Shown piece after piece: positions 9,738 to 22,269 of a stretch of 64,000 nucleotides of DNA (position 1 is the stretch's first letter; every line of letters starts with the position of its first letter). The position numbers and the translations under genes are program-made. The notes under the pieces were generated by a model. The model did no database searches. It was not told the origin of the DNA and saw only the letters and a program-made list of their open reading frames with translations. The stretch is from Membranipora membranacea (Eukaryota > Bryozoa > Gymnolaemata > Cheilostomatida > Membraniporidae): positions 24,737,681-24,801,680 of the forward strand of contig OU612071.1 in NCBI GenBank assembly GCA_914767715.1, given 5' to 3'.

Positions 9738-12480
9738 TACCGAGAGACAGATCAAGGTTGAGTCCTAAAGTTAGAATCTCATGTCTCACTGGAAGAGTAA
9801 ACACACTATCTCAAACAGAAGACAGACTACGTAAAAAGAACGCGGTCATGCTTAAAACGATACAAATGCTAAAAAAAGAAAATAAACTGAATTCCTGCAA
9901 TCTGGAAATAATGGACAGTGCTATCGGGGAACTAATTAAAGATGAGCAAAAAAACAAACACATTAAGACAAAGAAGAATTATTCACCGCAGATCAAGACA
10001 TTTGCCTTCAAAATATGTTATTATTCACCCAGAGTCTACCGTTATCTTAGAATAGTTTTCACTCTGCCCAATACAAGGTCAATAAGGAGATGGCTTGTGA
10101 ACCCTGCTTCAAAATCGAAGTCTTCAAGCAAATATCAGTAAAGCAGGGACCAAAACTCTATAGCCTGGTGTTGGATGGAATGTCTATTCGAAAGCAAGCG
10201 ATTGTACAGAAAGGCTCAGACAAAATTATGGGCCATGTTGACTCTGGAGGAAGCATCGGTTTGGGTGATAAGTCTGGCGTACTCGCGACAGTAGCTCTAG
10301 TTTTACTTTTAGTACCATTACTGGAGCGCACCCGCCACCCAGTCGGATTTTTCTTCAACAATAAAATCGACTTGCAGCTGCAAATAAAGCGACACTCAAT
10401 AAGGTAGGTGCCAGCATCCCTGAAAAGCCATATTTCAAACTTCAGCCACTGAAAATCAAGTCACAACTACGCTTGATCCTGCACACATGCTCAAACTCTG
10501 CCGTAATGCTTGGGCTACTCTACGAGTTTTCAAATCAGGGGACTACAAGTACATCGAGGACCTGATAAACTATCAAGAAAAAATCTGACTGAAAACGGCC
10601 AACAAACTCTCAAAAAAACATATGCAATGGAAAAATATGAAGATGAAGGTGAAACTAGCGGCTGAAGTCTTATCATCATCGGTTGCTGACGCCTTGGAAT
10701 ATCTATGCGTAAATAATGAAGAGTTTGAGGGATGCGGCCCCACAATTAACTTCATAATACAGGTAAGGTCATAAACAACCTCAACAATAACTTCAACAGC
10801 TATTATTGCGAGGGAGGGGTCGAGCTTACATTTGTTCACCTGCATATATAATGGCAATCTAGCATGTATACTCATTAACAGACTTAACTAAAATAAACAT
10901 TCACTGCGTTTGCAAATAAGAATTTTTTTTACTTAAAATAGTAGTTTTTGTAATATGAAATTGTAGTCATTCCTTTTCGGTATTTAATTTAAACCGCTAT
11001 CTCACTGTAAAAAAATAGATAAAGACTATGTTTCATCCCATCGATCTGGTTCATTTGACATACTGAAGATGTTTCCCCATGCCCTGTAAATCAAAATTTA
11101 ATCCTTGAGGTATTTCTGTACACACATTATATCATATAAGGCCAATACCGGCATTGGTCTTTTTATACCAATCCTGCCAAAAAACCTTTGTTGCAGCCTG
11201 ATTGCATAACTGTCTTACTCTTTCATTTTTTTATTCAGGTTGACCACATGTTTGATGTGTTGAACAGCCACTCAGAATATGGTAAAGGTTTTAAGTCTCC
11301 ACTGAACCATTCGAACATTGACAATACTGAGGGGTTCCCAGGAAAAGCTGTGGATTATCTCAACAAACTAACACTGAAAGACGGGAAACCACTGGTATCT
11401 ACCAGACGTAAAACATTCCTGATCGCCTTCCAATCTGCCGCAGACTTGTATATCATATTGGGTCGATCGCTGATCGCTAAATAACCAGATGTCAAATTCC
11501 TGCTTGCTTACAAGTTAGGACAATGCCATATAAAGCACGTTTTCTCAACGATCAGGTCTCATGGAGGTTTTAACAACAACCCAAATGTTGTTCAATTCAC
11601 CAGTGCTATGAAAGGACTAAGGGTGAAAACTGAAGTTACTCCATCTGCGAATGCCAACTGTCTGGAACTTGATGACAGCAACACTGCACTGCTTTGTCCC
11701 ACCTCTGTGAAACAATCTACTACTGATGACGATGTGGATGTAGGCGATACGTGTGAGAAGCTGGATTTTGGCTTGCTAGATAAACCGATATCAGATATAT
11801 TGACATATATCAGTAAGTAATAATTCATTCAGCCATTCCAAGTGGGATAAAATATGTACTTTAAATATTAAATTGTTTGAAGATAGCTTATTAATAGCTA
11901 TATTAATCTTAATTAAGTTTGTACAGTTATGTGTAGCCCATCACCAAAAATGGCTAATTCAACGCTGTCGAGCTCATATCAAAACTATCAATCTTTTAAT
12001 CATCTATCTTTTTTTCCCGCTCATTTGAACCCTTAATTTGTGTACTTTAGCTGGGTTTGTAGTAAGAACAGCCAAACTGAAATGTTCACATTGTATAGAT
12101 GACATAACATGTGCTACGACAGACTTATACGAATCATCTTCTCTGATCGGCATAAAAGACAGAGGGGGCCTGGTACACCCCAGCAAATATATCTTAAAGT
12201 GCATGTAGGTAGCCGAAACCACAATAAGACATTTTATCGCTCATGAGGGAATGCTTCTTAACTCATTTCAGAAGATTCGAACTTCTACTCTCACATAGAT
12301 CTTTGAAAACAAAGTGATCCAACATTTCAAATGTACTGCTCATGCTAGCTGCACTGTAAGATCCCTGACTAAAAGATATATACGAATCAGACTCTATCAT
12401 GAAACAAAATCCCAACAGATCAAATCCATTGACTTAATGAGGAGCAAACTTAATCGATTAGTGATATTCAGTCATGTGTA
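9722..12480 (+). pseudogene. P-element/THAP9-type transposase, broken
   Basis: Several exons match the P-element/THAP9 family. The first (from 9722, after a pyrimidine-rich stretch ending in AG) has a coiled-coil (RLRKKNAVMLKTIQ) then YSPQIKTFAFKICYYSP and LPNTRSIRRW. Next come LVLDGMSIRK, with the likely first catalytic Asp, and GHVDSGG. Then DPAHMLKLCRNAW and MKVKLAAEVLSSSVADAL lead to a donor near 10763. An exon from 11240 gives VDHMFDVLNSHSEYGKGF and AYKLGQCHIKHVFSTIRSHG with NNNP, ending at a GTAAGT donor near 11813. An exon near 12050 has AGFVVRT, CSHC and GGLVHPSKY. Lesions are a frameshift near 10095, a stop in the LINYQEKI exon (10585-10590), and a stop after RSLIAK (11482-11484). 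The N-terminal THAP zinc finger was not found. The element is almost certainly inactive. Confidence 0.82.
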
Positions 12481-14730
12481 GTAGAATACTCTGGTTCTTT
12501 CTGCATGCCTCTCATAATCCTGCTGTTTTTATCCGTGTGAGTAGATGCATTATCTTCTACATTCACTGGAGGCCAGATTTTAAAATAAGTTTGTCAAATG
12601 GAGAAAAAAATGTTCAAAATAAATCAGGTATCTAGTCAAAGCAGTTCATTTTTATCAATAATCATTGCATTTATCAGCTGTTATACTGTTTGATGCTCCA
12701 CTGCACTGCACCTCACAGTAACATAACGTCGCTGAATTATTCCAATAATTAACTGTGACACATTGCTCTATTATTGGCCAGTCTAGATTTCTCTATAAAT
12801 TTATGATCAAATCAAACAATCTTGTTGGCCTTGTGCCAAGTATGAGTGTAAACAAACATTGAGGGACCTATTATATAAGGTTTGACATATCAGACCTTAA
12901 TCCGAAAAGGTTTGCTATTTAGATTCATTCCTTTTCAAACCCTAAGGTTTGAGAATATCAACCTTGTGGATAACAGTGTACTTAATCAAAGGAACGACTT
13001 CCCTACTCCCTTTGTTCATTCACACATACTCAAGATAATGGCAGGGATGTGGAAGTTTAGGCACTGGTTCCTGCAGTATGGACTCCATCCTGCACCAGAA
13101 ACAGTAGAAATACAAGAGCAAGAGTTGACTAATAAGCTGATAGACGCAATCAGGACATTGGTTAATCAACTATAATATATATTTCTTTGTCTTGTCCCGC
13201 ACTGTCCTTCTGAAGAGAATGTACAGCACATTTTATATAATATACATACAATCTTTAAAATATCGCATTCTGAAATCGCTATTGGTTTTTTCCCTAAACA
13301 GAACCGTATTATATAACTGCTAACCTGGTTCAATGTTGCTTATTTGCAGATGATGATGTGCTACTAAATCAAAGCTGATGTATTTCATCAGCGAGATGTC
13401 ATATGCTGTAAATAATAACAAAAAAGAAGAGAGTCTATCGATGGTCCCAGGGAGGTTACATAAGGCAAGCTCGAAAATTCCAAATATGCATACAATACCA
13501 AAAGAACCAAGAAATGATGAGAAATGAGCTGGCAGAGCATGAAATGCTTGATGAGCAATTCCTCTTCGCATGTGGGTAAGTTAAGTAAATGAAGTTGGTG
13601 CAAGTTGATACCAAACCAAGCGAAATACCTCACAAGTGGTTGTCAGATGATGCATAGCTTACTGTACGTTCGAAGTCCAAAAGATGGCAAGAAGTTATCC
13701 TGAGCATTCATCTGTTGAAAAACTGGAGCTCCTAGAAATCACTGTGAAAATAGTATCTATATTTTTGGACAATCGATCTATGGACTCTGCAACTGATGAG
13801 AGAATGCTGAAGAAGCTATAGAGCAAGCACATGCCTATTTCAAACAATTCATCAACAGACCATCTAAAGACTCCTCGACATACCAGGCCTCCTATGATGT
13901 ATTATGTTCCATAGGCGGACCGATGGAGCTCTTTAGCAGAATCATAGAGGTCGTCAAAATATCAGTTGTGCCACAGGCAACGTTAACAACGCTATTGTGG
14001 AGATCTCTTTCTCAATTATTAGGGGCATTTTTAATGGGAATTCTGATCACCCAACCTATTTCCAATTTAAAAAAATGACTTCAATTCTGACACAGTCCAA
14101 ACTATCCAAAAAACAAGATGCCATGTTCGAGATAGCATATTTGCAAGCAACGAAAATTAAAAAAGTCATCCTAGCCAAAACTCAATACTTACAAATCTGG
14201 CATTAAGACCAGTCCTCATATAAGCTGTAAAACCATACATAGCTGCTGTTGTACTGAAGTTTTGGGTTTTGTCAGCTTGGTACATTTGTGGTGTCATTTT
14301 GATTCTGTTTTTTCATTTTCTGACAAATCTGAATTGTGTGTTCATGAACTACTGCTTATTCTGTACTTACAAAGTATCATTCATGGATTCATGCATTCAT
14401 CCAGGATATAAACTATTGATTTCATTACGTCCAACTCTCATTGGTTGCCTCAGGAAGATAAAGATGATCGGCCATATAAATAATCTCATCTCATTGTTTG
14501 AAGGCTGGTACGCTGCCTACAGAAGTGACTACGGTACTAGGGATTTCAGCCTCATGATGATTAGCTTGGCAATCCAACCGCCAGAGGTCATATGCCACAC
14601 ATTTGCCACACATTTGCCTTGGCTGTAGACCATAGCACGCTCAGTTGCAGCTCGAAGGCTGTTACACTACTATGAGAAGAACTTGATCAAGACATGGACA
14701 GTCGATGCCTTTTGTGTTTTTTGTAGGAAT
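12481..14730. other. unassigned; several short coding-like frames
   Basis: Frames at 12882-13175, 13800-14078 and 14269-14628 (all plus) are open for about 90-120 codons but match no family I recognise. The 13800-14078 frame (ENAEEAIEQAHAYFKQF near its start, then a hydrophobic C-terminal half) abuts another frame carrying SYPEHSSVEKLELLE, which suggests a broken or spliced gene. They lie directly downstream of the P-element remains and could belong to that element or to an older insertion. Confidence 0.35.
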
Positions 14731-14733
14731 ATG

Positions 14734-16440
14734 TATGTATGTTTATATTTGGTCTCAATCTCTGAGAAATAAAACTGTCTCTGTAGGGTGCTTTGTAAAA
14801 TTATTAAAAATGTTGATTCTGTAAAAATAAATAGAATGATAAGACCATAAAAAAATACTATTACTTTTTGAAGACACTATTTAGGTATTTGATACATTTT
14901 GCTCTAAAACATTTGGCACGGATCTGCACACGGAACTTGACTGATTGATATCTGCCTGACGGCAGCTGGTTAAGACGGAGTAGTGTTTCATCTTCGGTGG
15001 CAATCATACGGAGGCTCTTTACTTTCAGTATATTAGAGTAAAGGTCGTCTACGGGTGTGAACGTAAGTTCGCCTTATAGGTAACCTGCAGTTCTTATCAC
15101 AGATTTTGACTTTTTCTTAGAGTCTGTGCTCAGATGACTATATAGCACAACCAGGTGGTAGGCGATTACTGACTCTATGAAGGAGTTGTAGCAGGTCGTT
15201 ATTAGTTTCTCAGTGACACCGAGATGGTATAGCTTGGCGATTATATGTAGCCTTTGGCGAGCTTTCGCTGTAGTTTTCAAGGTGTTCAGAGTAAAATCCA
15301 GTTTGTTGGTGATAATGGTGCCTAAGTATGTAAATTGTTCTACCTGCTCAAATGATGTATCGTTTACAAGCAGTTCTGGGTAGCTTGGGTTATCCCTTGT
15401 ATTGCACTTGACCATTTCTTTTGTTTTCTTTGCATTGAGTATTAGGTCATTATCCGCGCACCATGAGTTGATAGTATTAGTCATTGTTTGAAGTTCAGAT
15501 GGCTGGTTTACTGTCAACAATTCAATGATCAGTGTCGTCGGCATATTTTACTAGTTTGATGTTGCTTGTTGATGGCATATCGACAACATAAAAGGAGAAT
15601 AGCAGTGAGCTGATGACGCATCCCTGAGGGCTTCCAGTTGAAGTGCTCAATGATTTTGACGTGTTGAGTGATGTAATAACTCGCTGTGTTCTATTTGTAA
15701 GGAAGTTATATAGCCAGTTGATGTTGTTAGGATTGATGTTGTAGCTATTGAGTTTGCTGATTATTGTGGCAGGATTGATGGTGTTAAAAGCACTAGAAAA
15801 GTCTATAAAAAGAGCTCGGATTTTTAGCATGGCTGTCAAGATGTTCAGTTACCGAGTCGATCAGAGTGATTAGAGCAACTTCAGTAGACCTACCCGACTT
15901 ATACACAAACTGGGTGGGGTCGTCTAGTAATGGTGAGAGTCATTTCATAACCAGACGCTCGAGACATTTGCCCACGATGGAGGTGAGGGCTATCGGCCTA
16001 AAATCTTTAGGATCTGATGCCCCTGCACGCTTAGGAATAGGTTTGATATATGCTGTTTTCCAAACTCTAGGCATAACACCTTCCTGAAGTGATCGATTAA
16101 AAAGCAGTGTCAGGGGTTGTGCTAGGGTGGATGCAGCACATTTGAGCATTTTTGCGGTGATGTTGTCTGGACCCGGGCTCTTTCAATTCCTCAAAAGAAA
16201 AATCAGCAAAAATTGGTTCAAGAGATGGTAAGTCTGGACACTCACTCTGTTAATCAAAACGATTGAAAAAAGCATTCAATACATCAGAATCAAGAGAGCA
16301 CCCTTTTGCATTATCTTTTAATTTCAAGATTGACTTCAACTGACCCCATGCTAGTCTACTATTACATTGCATTCTAGTCTCAATGTCTGAGGCATGATTA
16401 TGCTTTGCCTCTCTTATGGCTCTCTGGACTTGCCCTTTTA
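14734..16440 (-). mobile_element. CR1/L2-like LINE, copy 1, frameshifted
   Basis: Minus-strand reverse transcriptase pieces appear in order: an endonuclease-RT linker (near 16440-16200), KDFRPIALTSIVGK (~16000), FIDFSSAFNTI (~15800), TGSPQGCVIS (~15640), KYADDT (~15550), then the thumb and C-terminal region with QFTYLGTIITNKLDF. The YADD catalytic motif is kept. A 2-nt deletion just after it, relative to the second copy at 28.8 kb, throws the frame. The 3' end (at the left) is a short ATGT-type repeat, as in CR1/L2 elements that end in microsatellite rather than poly(A). The element is 5' truncated. It is very similar to the copy at 27962-29045. Confidence 0.85.
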
Positions 16441-16735
16441 ATATATGGTATTTTAATATATAATATATTTTAATATACCAACAATTAACAAATTAGAAGG
16501 TAAGTGTGGGATTGAACAAAATGTTACAGAAATACTTGAAAAACCTGGTACATGTAGTTGAGTTAAAGTGCTTTGATTTATATTGTCATACCTGACACTC
16601 TATAAAATAGTAAATGTTAGCCTAAGATTAGTTTTGCTATTTTTGGGTTGAAATTTTGGTAGCCAACACTTTGTGGCTAGCTAATGTTGGAAGAGGATGA
16701 GAAAATGCAACCTGTCTGTAGATATCCGTGAATCC

Positions 16736-16900
16736 AGGTCAAAGTACCAATGAACAAAGTCCCAAAGACCAAAGTACCATGAACAAAGTCCCAAAGACCA
16801 AAGTCCTGTGACCAAAGTACGAATGAACAAAGTCCCAAAGACCAAAGTCCCGTGACCAGAGTCCCGCGGCCAAAGTCCCAAAGGCCAAGGTCCCAAAATA
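16736..16900. repeat. minisatellite of AAAGTCCCAAAGACC-type units
   Basis: About ten degenerate 13-17 bp units built on CAAAGTCCC and CAAAGTACC. The same repeat family occurs in the opposite orientation at 21608-21800. The array is flanked on the left by GATATCCGTG. Confidence 0.85.
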
Positions 16901-16959
16901 CTATAGAGTTCCGAAAATATATTTTTGATTTTTTCAGATTTGGTAACTTTTTGAAACAC

Positions 16960-18180
16960 AGTAATTTATGGTAGGTCCCTTAACATCTAAAGCATTATTT
17001 TTTCGATGTGAGGCTTTGGACATCAACAGGATTTATGTGCGATATGGTTTCTGTGGTTAGTATGTGGTTATAAGTGGTGGGCAGAATCTTGTTCATGCAA
17101 ATTACGGCAACCGATGTGTTATATAGAGTTCAATAGCCACATAATCAAGCTTATCTGTTCTATATGAAAGTGATGTGACGTTTTAGGGTTTTTGGTATCG
17201 ATTGAACTTAGTGCTTTTGTATTGAACAACGTGGGGATCTAAAAGACACAATACATAGGTCTGTGATTTATGGTTCATTTGAAACATTTGACTAGCTCTC
17301 GATAAAGTGTTATATCTACTTATTTTTGATGAGACCTTTTAGAAATCAAATTCTTCTTGTAAATTGTGCGATAGATTTGCTTTTAATTGTGTTATGTAGT
17401 TGTCTGCTCAGCAATCGGTGAGTTATACCTCCGGAGAAAAGCTAGAAGCTCAATTAAATGTTCAAAGGTTGTAGGAACTAGTTGTGCAAGGTGTATTTTA
17501 TTTGAATTCTCCAAAAATAATCGAAATCTGAGCAATCGTTTCTACAGTGTGTTTAGGGTTTACATTGACATATGAAATTGATAAGCTGCTGATTACATCT
17601 AGAAGTAGATAACTTGGTTTCCAAATTCATAATTTAAAAATTGTAATCACCACCATAAATATAAACCCACACTTTATATTATGGGTTTACATTTATGATC
17701 ACTACCTAAACATGCTAGCATAGAAATATGACATATTATTGATGCAAAAACGAGGGCAATTTAATCCTGATTGTTACAAAGGATGTTGCATTTTCATAAA
17801 ACAAAAAAGCCTGACGCTGCATCCTTGAATGTTTGTATATAAACTTCTCGAAGCTTATATCACCACGAATATTGAACAGTCAGTCCATTTATCTTACAGT
17901 AGTGGGAGGATGATGTGAAAAATTCTGGATAGTATGACAACAAAAATACAAATCCATATGCAAAACATTGCCGCTTCATGCAGGCTTGGATGAAATTACT
18001 GCGTGACAATACTTCTACTCCGGATACTGCATCAATATGACGCCTAAAACATAAAAGAATTGGTAGTACTGCATTTGAGTTTTTTGACTATCAGTATAGC
18101 CTGAGTAAAGTGTTTTAGTTTGAAGTTATCGTGTTAATAAACAAATTGTAATAAATGATTGTCAATATCATTCATTCTAT
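16960..18180. other. no gene; contains one hairpin
   Basis: No coding frame is supported. At 17643-17705 an imperfect inverted repeat (AATCACCACCATAAATATAA against its partner ending GATCACTACC) could fold into a ~60-nt hairpin, perhaps a tiny MITE remnant. Confidence 0.4.
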
Positions 18181-18194
18181 CTGAGCAAGTTATT

Positions 18195-18610
18195 ATCTAC
18201 GCTATCTTATGCAGCCCAATATGCTGGTTCCCTTTTATAACTAAGTCAGACAAAGAGAGGTTAGAGCGTCTGCAAAACTGTGCCTTAGAATTATTCTACC
18301 ATATATGGGAGACTATGACCAGAGATTAAAAGCCCTTCAACTGACTGAACTTTCAGTTTACTCAGACGTGTGCTGCCTGAGATATGCTAGAAAGCTTTCT
18401 CTAAATCTTAACCATCCACTACACAAATACTTCCCTAGCTCTGGCACTACTACTCATACTAGACATGAACAACTAGCTACCCCGATGTATAGAACATCTC
18501 TGTGCAAAAAAAGTGTTTTCTTATCAATATAATTGATGGCATTTTATTTTAACATGGTCTTTATTTGCTTTAAACGGCATTGACCGGTTCAATAAAGTTA
18601 ATATTAAATT
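18195..18610 (+). mobile_element. LINE 3' end fragment
   Basis: The frame reads KERLERLQNCALRIIL and YDQRLKALQL, the typical C-terminal region of LINE ORF2 after the RT thumb. It is followed by a short 3' UTR ending near an AATAAAGTTAAT stretch. Everything upstream is lost. Confidence 0.65.
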
Positions 18611-18978
18611 TAATTAAATCTCTTTCCTCTGCCTTCCGACTATAGTGACTATATTCTCCATGGCTTGGGAGGCCGCGATATATGAGAGGATTCTAAAAAA
18701 AATCAGGCTATGTGTGGCAGATAAATTATATCACAGAGTAGAATACCAGTTGCATACATATTAGTCTGGGAACTTAAATATTGATAATGGATGGTAGAGG
18801 GCTATGGTGCTATGATGTGATGGAATGTTCTAGCCTGCTGTAGCCTGTTAATAGGTCACATATTGCCCTTTTTAATTTAAATTAAAATAGAGATACACAG
18901 CAGAGGGTGAAGGAACATGTGGTCAGCAGAATTCCCGGTGAAGAGGGTATATCTCATTTACTAGAAATCTCCATTCAT

Positions 18979-20132
18979 TCTGAAGTTTGAAGTTTGAAGT
19001 TTGTTTATTGCCTAAAATCTAATATCCATCCTGTGATAGGTTGATAGCATCGAATGTACAGCACATACATGGAAAAATAAAAATAAAAGGAGTCTGAGCT
19101 GCATTAGTTAAAAAATCGCATATAAAATTCAAAAAAGGTATTTTGTCTTTTGGTTGTTCTACACTTGGATGGCCTATATTTATCTATTTTTGCTCTACGA
19201 GCAGATGTTCTGTTTGTGTTTATTTAAATACGAGAGTTCAAGGGGTGATTATCGTTGTCAGCTATTCTAGTGAAATGTTCACTGCAAGTGGTGTGCAGGA
19301 ATGTTGTGATGGGTGGCAATGCTAGATGGTCCAGCCTCTGCTCGTAGTTGTCAGAGAATGGCAGCACAAACCGAGTAGCAGAGCGCTGGATCCTCTCGGG
19401 TCGTGTTTTATCAGTGTCTGATAGTAGAGTATACCATGCAGGGCAGGCGTAGGAGATTATAGACTTAATGTTAGCTATATAGAAGGTTCTGAGGCCATCA
19501 CTATCCATGCCCATGCGTTTTAGCAGTCTCATCAAGTATAATCGTTGAGAGCATTTAGATATAATATAGTCAACATGATTGCTGAAAGTTAGTGTGTTGT
19601 CTATGAATACGCCTAAAAACTTGGTATGCTCAGAGGGAGAGATAAAGAGGTTATCATCTCCATAGGATATACCAAGGTGCATAGCAGGTTTGTTTGTAAA
19701 AGCTACATTCAGTATCACAGTTTTGCTAGAATTCAAAATCATGTTGTTTTGTTCAGACCAGGTGTTTGCTTACAGTATTGCATCAGATATGTTCTCAGTG
19801 GATGGATCAATGATAGGCTTATAAAAGGTTGTATCATCAGCATATTTGATACATTTTGTATCATAATCAAAAGAATTTGAGTCATCAACATAAATTAGCC
19901 AAAGGATGGGGCCCAGTTTGGTTCCTTGAGGGGCACCTACTTGGATGGGTTTGTAGTCAGAAAAATTATCACAGTATTTTACACATTGTTGTCTTGACTC
20001 CAAAAAACTTTCTACTAAGGCAAGGACATTAGCGTTAAAACCAAGATGATTCATTTTATATATCAGTATGGGGTGCTGCATCCTATCGAAGGCTTTGGAA
20101 AGATCAAGGCATGCATTTTGTATTAGTTTCAC
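18979..20132 (-). mobile_element. LINE reverse transcriptase fragment with AAACTTC tail
   Basis: Minus-strand frames give CLDLSKAFDRMQHPILI, GAPQGTKLGPILW, CIKYADDTTFYK, then HTKFLGVFIDNTLTF and ERIQRSATRFVLP. Motifs are in order with at least one frame change near 19745-19770. The 3' end carries three copies of AAACTTC (plus-strand GAAGTTT at 18979-19000) in place of poly(A), as in CR1/Rex-type LINEs. It is 5' truncated at about 20140. Confidence 0.8.
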
Positions 20133-21600
20133 ATTAGTATTTGAGTCCAGAACGGATGTCCAGTCTGCAGCTGGTTATGCCTTGTAGCCAAACCCTGACC
20201 ACGAAACCCAAAACACAACAGAAGGATTTTTCACTAGCAAAGTTGTCACCTCTGTCAAGGGTTGGTTAGGCAGCTGGGGTGTCCGGTTGATGATATTTCG
20301 GTAAGTATAAGTACATGTTTCTCAGCGCTTTTTTTGCTGATGAGCACTTTGTTTTGCAATTCATGTTCAATGTCTCATGTTAGAAGTAGGAGACAGTCAT
20401 TAGACAACCTCTTAGGGCAGTAGAGAATGTAATAAGTGACAAAAGTTAGTGTAGAAAGTTGGTTTCATATTCCAGAGTTAGTAGATAAGATATGATATAC
20501 TTGCATTGAAAAAACATAAAAATGATCATTTGCTAGATATTTACTCACATTTACTCCATGGCGAGTTCCAAGGATATACGGCCATTCATATATGGATGGA
20601 GGTGTCTGGGTCGCTGGCTTATGTATCCTCACACCGCATGCCAAGAGCATCCTCTTTATAGAGTTGTCAATGTTCGAACAAAGTTATTGCTGTCATAAAA
20701 ATTGTAAGAAACAATGCAGTTTAGGCCTAAATTTATTCTTCTATGTGTACAAAACTTAATATTGTGCTGACACAAGTATTACGTGAGTATTACAAAGTTG
20801 GTGAACACCATACCAGTACAGTATATGAGTTCAATATATTTACCAAGCATTTTCTTTCGGTACAAACGATGAAGCTTTTGTGTGAATGACTAGACCATAC
20901 TTTCTCACCTTTAATACACTTTTTCAGCTTCATTGATCACTGTTAGTAAATATCTCTACATTAAAAAATGGATCATTTGTAACAGAAATTATAAGGGAAG
21001 CCTATTGATCACAGATTTATAGTATTTGCCATACCATCTTTATGCAGCATGCAGATGAAAAAACTGTAGCTGAGACCTTTTTTTATGTTATCCTATACTG
21101 ATGGGCTTAAAGCGTAGTTATATTTCAAAATATTGATAATGGTAGTGATGCTTCTCCATCATTTTTTTAGAGTCGTCCTCTCATTTTTCTTACTTTTTAA
21201 ATCATCTGCACATTTTCTCAAACTCGTAGACCTTGAAGGGTGATTTGTACATAGTGTCTAGGGAAAAAAGTTTCGAGAATCAAGGCAGAATAACCGAGAG
21301 GTTCAGGTTTCCTAGTGTAACTTGTCAGAATGGCCATATGGTTTGATGCGCTTTGTATCAGAATCTGTCCTCCTCCATTTGCGATAAATCCTGATTGAAC
21401 CCTATTGCTCTGTCCCGGCCATGTCGTGATGGGATATATCTGTCTGGTCCTGATAAAGTTCGGAAATTTCCTCTCCCCAAACCTTGTATTTCAGCACAAT
21501 AAACATGTGTGACAAAGCTGTGACCCTTAGAAAAACAGTCCAAAAGCAGGTTTTTTAATATGGAAAACAAATTGATATTCGAAATCAAAATTTAAATTTT
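20133..21600. other. no recognised gene
   Basis: Only short frames are present; I see no domain, RNA gene or terminal repeat that I can support. Confidence 0.45.
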
Positions 21601-21607
21601 TTTTGCA

Positions 21608-21800
21608 TTGAGACTTTGGCTGCGGGATTGTGGCCCCGGGACTTTGGGACTTTGGTACTTTGGTCATTGGTACTTTGGTCATTGGGACTTTGGGCTCTGG
21701 TGTTTTGGGACTTTGTACTCTGGCACTTTGGCTATGGGACTTCAGTTGCGGGACTTTGTCCATTGGGAGTTTTGGTTTTGGGATTCTGGCTGCGGGATTT
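21608..21800. repeat. minisatellite, inverted relative of the 16.7-kb array
   Basis: Units of GGGACTTTGG and GGTACTTTGG type repeat about twelve times. On the opposite strand these read as the CCAAAGTCCC units seen at 16736-16900. The far side is flanked by GATATCCGTA, close to the GATATCCGTG beside the first array, so the two arrays probably belong to one dispersed element family. Open frames here rich in Trp, Phe and Gly are an artefact of the repeat. Confidence 0.85.
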
Positions 21801-22269
21801 TGTTTGGATACCGATATCCGTAGCTATTTCACGCAACTGAAAAACAGCAATCTTTTCCAGCAGGGAATACTTTAGGGCTTGTATGTACATAATAATAAGA
21901 TTATCCAAATGCATTTTTAGGAAATAGGCAGTTTTAGACATAGCACTTGACTGAATTTGACAGAAGAAATCCATTCGAAAGGATAGGTGAATATCATAGC
22001 GTTTGGGTGCTAGTAGACAGGCGTCTAAAGCAAAGAGTCTCATTTGTAAACAAGCTGGAGAGAAGCATGATTGTTTCCAGAAAACAGAGAAATTTTGAAA
22101 GGGCTTTATCAACTGTCTTTGCCAATTTAGTGAATGATGGGAACATCTTGAGGTTGATAAGGTATTTGACATGTGCAAAGATGGATCAGGAGCAACTCAT
22201 GGCTGGGGTGCCTGAGAGGAAGATGTCAAAAACTTGAGCAGAATAAACGACCTGAAGCATCATACATGC

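Noticed and set aside
21608-21875. Three overlapping plus-strand frames rich in Trp, Phe and Gly
   Set aside because: They are readings of the minisatellite in three frames.
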